This document shows, piece by piece, positions 58,510-64,000 of a DNA stretch of 64,000 nucleotides. Under the pieces are notes generated by a model. The model worked only from the letters and a program-made list of their open reading frames with translations. It had not been told where the DNA came from and did no database searches. The translations under genes were made by a program, and so were the position numbers. Positions within the stretch are counted from its first letter, which is position 1; each line of letters opens with the position of its first letter. Origin of the DNA: Lineus longissimus (Eukaryota; Nemertea; Pilidiophora; Heteronemertea; Lineidae); assembly GCF_910592395.1 (NCBI RefSeq), contig NC_088316.1, forward strand, positions 1,114,001 through 1,178,000, in the 5' to 3' direction.

Positions 58510-60370
58510 CTCACAAATGAGGCAGAAAGACTGGCTGCTCTTTTATACTCTTGGACTGTTTTGTTTTTTGCTTTTGTCCGTTGCCAGTTTTGGGCAGAAG
58601 ACGAACCATTTCCCTGTTGTTTCTCATCTTGCCAGGGATACAATTTTTTTAAATATTGACTTTTGGAACAGGTGAGCTCGACTGGCTCTTTAGTCAATCT
58701 TAGGGGCAGAATTTCAATTGCATAGAGGGAGGCCTCCTCTTTGGTGTGCAGCAAATATTCACCCAGTTTGTTAAACATCATTTCTTCAAAAAGTGAAAAT
58801 AAGTGCTCTTTCTAAGATAAAGGAGCAAAATCACACTAGGTGAGCACATGGTCCATAAACCATTTCATTTCCACCACTTGACTCTCCCAAGCATTCGACC
58901 CCTTAATCCATAACAAGTGAATTGCATCGAGGTTATGTCACTTAGGTTATGTCCAATGAATTTAAAGACCATGCATAAAATGACAGCTGGCTTGTTTTGA
59001 CACCTTGACAATGGCTAACCAGATCAGACAATAAGGATTTTTAAAATATTCATAGTCAATGAAGGAGCTTTGGTCACATGACACTTCACCCACACCAGAT
59101 CTTACCAGTTGGGGGTGAGGGAATCAGTCTAGGATTTGCTTTGGAGTGAAGTGCAGTGTGTGCTTGGAATGAGTGTCTTGATTTGGAAATACATGGATAT
59201 TCTCAGATTCTTACAGGATTACATTCAACAGCTGCGTGACCTGCACCCTGATGAGGTTTGTGTAGTCTCAGTCCACAATATCATAGAAACTAGGCCTAGG
59301 GTCTTGGTTCTTTCCATGTTATTCTGTAGAAAAAATACTTTCCATGCATGAAGTGCACATGGTACATTCCTTCTTGTCTAAACTCTATCGACCTATTTGA
59401 AGACTGTTTGGGCTCTGACCAATCACACGTTTCAGCTGGAAAAAAGTGTCACAAAGGCTTATGGCATTAATTGTCAGAAGTAAACTTAGGCCTTCTGAAG
59501 TGTGCGCATTTGATTTGTTTGGGCTCTGATTCGTCTCTGTCAAAAAGGCCAATTGAAACTAGGCCACAGCATTGTTCAGGTGATCCATATGAGTAACTGA
59601 CAAAACTCAGCATCTGAAATTTGTGTCATTTCCCCAAAGAATGGTTTCAACAGTGACAAACCTGAGCCCTAACAAAACAAATGGTAACAAACACGCACAC
59701 TGAGAACAGGTCCCAAGGACTGTGGCTCTTAGTCTTTCTTCCAGGTGAAACATATGGCTGGTCAGCACCCAAACAATCTTTATCAAAATGGTCTATATCC
59801 CATTTGCGACTATTGTCGGACACGCCACATTTTGACACAGGGTATTCTAGAATCACAGAACGTAATCAGTATTGACATTAAATCAATGAATACTACACTC
59901 TGCCTAACACCCTACGCCTAGGCTCTAGCTACACTTCTACACCTAGGCCTACTGCGTGTGTGCAGTCGCCGAGACCCAACCATACTCGCCAAGAAAAAGA
60001 TCAGATGCTTGGAGCTGATTCAAACACAACAAACTGGACTGGGTCAGTGGGTGAGCCCATATTCTAGCATCAGCCATCATACTAAGCTCAAAATGTAGGT
60101 GTGAATCCCTCACTGAGTGACGGACAGTGACACTCTTCTGGCAGTCTTCTCCTATGCACACACAGCACGGGAGCACAGGCAAACGCTAACACTAGGCCTA
60201 GTTAGCCTAGTTACTAGGCCTAGTAAGAGCAAGAGAAAGTGCTGTCATTGCTGTTTTGCTCCGGTCCTGAATAACTAATCAAATCATTATCAACAGCAGA
60301 TGTTAGGTATTATTTGTATTTACAAATTGTGAAAATGTGGTTGAAATCTGAAGTCCGAAAAGTGTAGTTT
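58510..60370. other. Intergenic or 5'-intron region between YIPF5 and RPL9
   Basis: It should contain the YIPF5 non-coding first exon, but I could not place it. Many TAGGCCTAG/CTAGGC words cluster at 59890-59950 and 60190-60225. No other feature was recognised. Confidence 0.4.
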
Positions 60371-60404
60371 GTAGCACTTTTTTGCGGACGACGTGGACCA
60401 GGTG

Positions 60405-60500
60405 GCGGAAGTGTTTGAAGTTTAAAGGTCCGCGCAAGCGCAGAGCCATACCGGCGAAATTCCGGTTCCTGTCTCTTACAATCGACCATCGTTGAGTAAG
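60405..60500 (+). promoter_or_regulatory. RPL9 promoter, 5'TOP-like start and non-coding exon 1
   Basis: GCGGAAGTG (60405-60413) and TTCCGG (60460-60465) are ETS/GABP-like sites. CGCGCAAGCGCA (60431-60442) is close to the NRF1 consensus. TTCCTGTCTCTTAC (60466-60479) gives a pyrimidine tract suited to a 5'TOP transcription start, as expected of ribosomal protein genes. A donor GTAAGC at 60496 would end a short non-coding exon that joins the acceptor at 60878. The same housekeeping-type sites could serve the divergent YIPF5 gene. Confidence 0.6.
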
Positions 60501-60880
60501 CCAAATTTTGTCTGATATCAAATTTAAATCGGCCAGTTATCTATGAAGTAAGGGCCATCGTGCCCTGAAAGATGAATAGTTTTAAATACGAGATATATAT
60601 CTATTCAACTTTGACAGAAGTTCTGTAAATATCCTTCGAGAAGTAGTTGAAAACATGTCGCAAATTGCGAGGTTTCAGATAGACCTTTAGCGGATCTGAT
60701 GCATGTTTGATAGTAATGTAAACAAGTTACAATGTACGTACATGCTGTGAAGTGTATTGAGGGATCATGATGGCTGTGCTAACTGCATGATCTTGTTCAA
60801 CAATCGGTGAACGACTTCAGCACCACCAGAGCACTGCACTGCACTGCAGTTTGTCTGATTGTTTTCCACTTATTTCAGAG

Positions 60881-62034
60881 ATGAAGACCCTTCATAGCAC
60901 TGAAAGCATCGACATCCCCGATGGGGTCACCGTCAAGTGCAAGTCACGAACTGTGACTGTCAAGGGGCCACGTGGAACACTGCACCGCAACTTTCACCAT
61001 GCTGCAGTTGAGATGTCGGCCACAGGCAAGACATTGACCGTCACCAAGTGGTATGGAACCCGCAAGGAATTGGCTGCCGTTCATACCGTCTGCTCTCACA
61101 TCGCCAACATGATCAAGGGGGTCAGACAGGTGCGTAATGTTTCTCAAGAGGAAATCATCGAATTGGAGCTACATGATAAACCTTTGTTTGATCTTAATAT
61201 TTTCAATTGTTAGCAAAAACCTGTTTCCAGTTCTGATCAGGTGGTCGTTTATTCCAGGGTTACAAATACAAGATGAAGTCTGTGTATGCCCATTTCCCCA
61301 TCAACGTGTCAATTGCTGAGACCAGTGACAGCGTTGAGATCAGGAACTTCTTGGGTGAACGTTTCTTGAGGAAGGTACCAATGGGCAAGGGAGTCCAGGC
61401 CAAACAAACTGGTACAAAGGACGAAATCATGATCGTCGGCAATGATATTGAAGCAGTCTCAAAATCTGGTAAGTTAGCCTCTCAAGCCATTGTCTGTCTG
61501 GCGTCAAATTGGTTGGAGAGAAAACCTGCCAGATATGTAGTATTGGAGAGGCAGGAAAAACAAAACTCATTTGTATATTACGTAAAAGGCAAAATAACCT
61601 GGACATTTCGCATATTCTGGTTCCGCGTACCATTGTATGTAGTAAACACCAGGGAAATAAACATTGACGACTGTTCTTTGATATTTCTGACGCGATTTCA
61701 GAGATGTTTTCTGCTGTCAATGACATTTGCTGATTCCCTTCAATGGTCTAATGATCTAGTATTTACCTAACTTGATCATCAGACCACGGGTAGTGTGCAA
61801 GCAAAGCATTGTGGATCAAGCAAAACAGTGTGCAAGCAGAAAAAAACGGGCAGTACATCCTGTATCCATGGTTACCTTTGAAAATGGCATCAAATTCACT
61901 GTTGTCTTTTCCTCTTTTCAGCTGCCAGGATCCAGCAGTCAACAACCGTCAAGCGAAAAGATATCCGTAAATTCTTGGACGGAATCTACGTGTCAGAGAA
62001 AACTGTCGTGGACCAGTTACCTGAAGAATGCTAA
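60881..62034 (+). CDS. RPL9: 60S ribosomal protein L9 (uL6)
   Basis: Three coding exons, 60881-61129, 61258-61468 and 61922-62034, splice at GT-AG sites (phases 0 and 1) to 190 residues plus stop, close to the 192 of vertebrate L9. The protein starts [16 protein letters not shown] and contains [11 protein letters not shown], the [10 protein letters not shown] segment, [22 protein letters not shown] across the first junction, EIRNFLGE and [17 protein letters not shown] near the C-terminus. uL6 sits near the GTPase-associated region of the large subunit. The start is the first ATG, two bases after the acceptor at 60878, so the 5' UTR is almost all in an upstream exon. There is no obvious AATAAA directly after the stop. 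Introns are 128 and 453 bases; I saw no convincing snoRNA in them. Confidence 0.97.
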
Positions 62035-62039
62035 ACTGT

Positions 62040-62550
62040 ATATTTAAATATTGAAGAAAAAAATGACTGTAAAATATTTTTCGTCTTGTTTGCGTCTTTT
62101 AGTTATGAGCTCGTAGATAGATCCACTGGACCACTTCAAGTGGGAAATGGCTTGGAGGCGTGTGATCCCCGCCTTTAATACTAGTCGACTTTTAGGCCAT
62201 TTCCCAGCTGAACTGACTTCTGTCACCTCTGTGATTTGTCCTGGTGGGCAAATTATGACATTGTGGAATATGCCCTCCATTACTGCAGTAAGTCCTCACA
62301 TTCCTGTGTCCTATGGCAAGGACTGCTTCACAGTACTAAGGACCACCACAATTATGCTACCAACGATTTGGCATGGACAAGGATTTTCCAGGCCCCTCCA
62401 AAAAAGACTGGCCTTTGATTGCAACTTGTCCAGCTCCATCCAAAAAGACTTGCGCGATTGGTCCCTATTGATGCTCCTGGCTTTATGTCGACCATCCTCC
62501 CAATTTGTCCTTTGCAGGGGGTCCTCAGATTTGTATGCACATCTCATCTT
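62040..62550. other. RPL9 3' flank
   Basis: A short AT-rich tail (TATTTAAATATTGAAG) follows the stop and probably holds the RPL9 cleavage site. Beyond it no gene is supported. The overlapping frames of 60-143 codons are not domain-bearing. Confidence 0.4.
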
Positions 62551-62554
62551 GGCC

Positions 62555-63720
62555 AACTTTTGGTTCGTCCTCGGATGAGATGCACACCTCATCTCAACCA
62601 ACCTTCAATGTTTGTCCTCAGATCAGATGCAGACCTCATCTCAACCTACCTTTAATGTTTGTCCTCGGATCAGATGCACACCTCATCTCAACCTACCTTC
62701 AATGTTTGTCCTCAGATCAGATGCACATCTCAACCAGTCTTACCAGCTTGTCCTCGGATCAGATGCACATCTCATCTCAACCAACCTTCAATGTTTGTCC
62801 TCGGATCAGATGCACATCTCATCTCAACCTACCTTTAATGTTTGTCCTCAGATCAGATGCACACCTCATCTCAACCTACCTTCAATGTTTGTCCTCGGAT
62901 CAGATGCAGACCTCATCTCAACCTACCTTCAATGTTTGTCCTCAGATCAGATGCACATCTCAACCAATCTTACCAGCTTGTCCTCGGATCAGATGCACAC
63001 CTCATCTCAACCTACCTTTAATGTTAGTCCTCAGATCAGATGCAGACCTCATCTCAACCTACCTTCAATGTTTGTCCTCAGATCAGATGCACCTCTCATC
63101 TCAACCTACCTTCAATGTTTGTCCTCAGATCAGATGCACATCTCAACCAATCTTCCAGTTTGTCCTCAGATCAGATGCACATCTCATCTCAACCTACCTT
63201 CAATGTTTGTCCTCAGATCAGATGCACACCTCATCTCAACCTACCTTTAATGTTTGTCCTCAGATCAGATGCAGACCTCATCTCAACCTTCCTTCAATGT
63301 TTGTCCTCAGATCAGATGCACATCTCATCTCAACCTACCTTCAATGTTTGTCCTCAGATCAGATGCACATCTCATCTCAACCTACCTTCAATGTTTGTCC
63401 TCCGATCAGATGCACATCTCAACCAATCTTCCAGTTTGTCCTCAGATCAGATGCACATCTCATCTCAACCTACCTTCAATGTTTGTCCTCAGATCAGATG
63501 CTCATCTCAACCAATCTTACCAGCTTGTCCTCACATCAGATGCACACCTCATCTCAACCTACCTTCAATGTTTGTCCTCAGATCAGATACTCATCTCAAC
63601 CAATCTTACCAGCTTGTCCTCCGATCAGATGCACATCTCATCTCAACCTACCTTCAATGTTTGTCCTCCGATCAGATGCACATCTCAACCAATCTTCCAG
63701 TTTGTCCTCAGATCAGATTC
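62555..63720. repeat. Composite minisatellite: 47-bp units interspersed with 42/41-bp units
   Basis: Long units (TCCTCAGATCAGATGCACAT ... TTCAATGTTTG, 47 bp) alternate with short units ending ACCAGCTTG (42 bp) or TTCCAGTTTG (41 bp). Reading left to right I count roughly LLL S LLLL S LLL S LLLLL S L S L S L S, about 25 units. Unit lengths are not multiples of three, so all three plus frames run through (up to 438 codons) with rotating peptides. This marks a non-coding array. Confidence 0.95.
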
Positions 63721-63895
63721 TCAATCCACCTTCCCACTTCCTATTGACCCTCAATGCATTGACATTGCTCAGCTTCCAGACAAAGCACATTGGAGGGGGG
63801 CTACGGAGGCAATACCTCTAGAAGTTCAGTATGATGTTTAGCCAATCGGGCCAAGAACACGAAAAACACAAGAAACACAGAAGTATTGGTAAAGG

Positions 63896-63901
63896 TTTAT
63901 T
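63896..63901 (-). terminator. Candidate poly(A) signal of a convergent gene
   Basis: On the minus strand AATAAA is followed within about 25 bases by CAATACTTCTGTGTTTCTTG-type U/G-rich text, as downstream of cleavage sites. The sequence to its right (63902-64000) would then be the 3' UTR of a gene starting outside the window. Confidence 0.4.
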
Positions 63902-64000
63902 TCATAATGTGCGGTGCAATGTGTACAATCTCACAAAAAGATGATATGTTCTGTATAACAGGAAATCACTGTTCTAAAAGTGTTTCAATCTCCGACAGGC

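Noticed and set aside
61469-61921. C/D snoRNA in RPL9 intron 3 (TGATCA and CTGA-like words near 61700-61790)
   Set aside because: No proper C/D box pairing with terminal stem and no recognisable guide; too weak to call.
62505-63841. Long plus-strand open frames (438, 235, 212 and 195 codons)
   Set aside because: They run through a 47/42/41-bp minisatellite in all three frames with rotating peptides, which is a repeat artefact.

Overview
This is eukaryotic DNA from an animal. The evidence is spliced genes with GT-AG introns, a metazoan-type ribosomal protein gene, a YIP1-family Golgi protein gene, two leucine-rich-repeat/immunoglobulin (LRR-Ig) receptor genes, tRNA-derived SINEs, and many small inverted-repeat elements and minisatellites. 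The style suggests an AT-rich, repeat-laden invertebrate, probably a marine bilaterian (lophotrochozoan or invertebrate deuterostome). I cannot name the species from the sequence alone.

Layout. From 1 to about 33 kb I recognise no protein-coding gene. This part holds a GGAT-type satellite with a duplicated flank (0.54-1.33 kb), a 42-bp array of TCAAGGTCA boxes (4.74-4.95 kb), MITE-like pieces, a 1.25-kb array of 84-bp units with higher-order structure (18.88-20.14 kb), a 65-bp array (23.37-23.86 kb) and a very homogeneous 36-bp array (30.17-30.53 kb). From 32.5 to 33.3 kb are two tRNA-derived SINEs. From 33.7 to 37.8 kb a series of unrelated short tandem arrays leads up to the first LRR-Ig gene.

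Genes. LRR-Ig gene 1 (38043-40046, +) and LRR-Ig gene 2 (52309-54012, +) are intronless-coding paralogues: signal peptide, LRRs with cysteine-rich caps, one Ig domain, one membrane span, and a cytoplasmic tail ending in a class I PDZ-ligand-like sequence. The architecture is Kekkon-like. Between and after them lie several foldback elements, including a 225-bp near-perfect palindrome at 44.63-44.85 kb and a 500-bp element with about 40-bp terminal inverted repeats at 46.0-46.5 kb. The right end holds the 5' part of a YIPF5-type gene on the minus strand (three coding exons, 56505-58005). Diverging from it is a complete four-exon RPL9 gene on the plus strand (non-coding first exon near 60.47-60.50 kb, CDS 60881-62034) with an NRF1/ETS-like promoter. 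A 1.2-kb composite minisatellite of 47/42/41-bp units follows RPL9, and a minus-strand poly(A) signal near 63.9 kb suggests a convergent gene entering from the right.

How the genes relate. The two LRR-Ig genes probably arose by local duplication and make cell-surface adhesion or signalling receptors. RPL9 and YIPF5 are housekeeping genes (translation, ER-Golgi traffic) and are functionally separate from them. The remaining YIPF5 exons were not found. They must lie to the left, which could place LRR-Ig gene 2 inside a YIPF5 intron, or the locus is incomplete. I found no convincing new multi-gene system. The most unusual features are the LRR-Ig pair with shared tail motifs and the tandem arrays carrying transcription-factor-like boxes.
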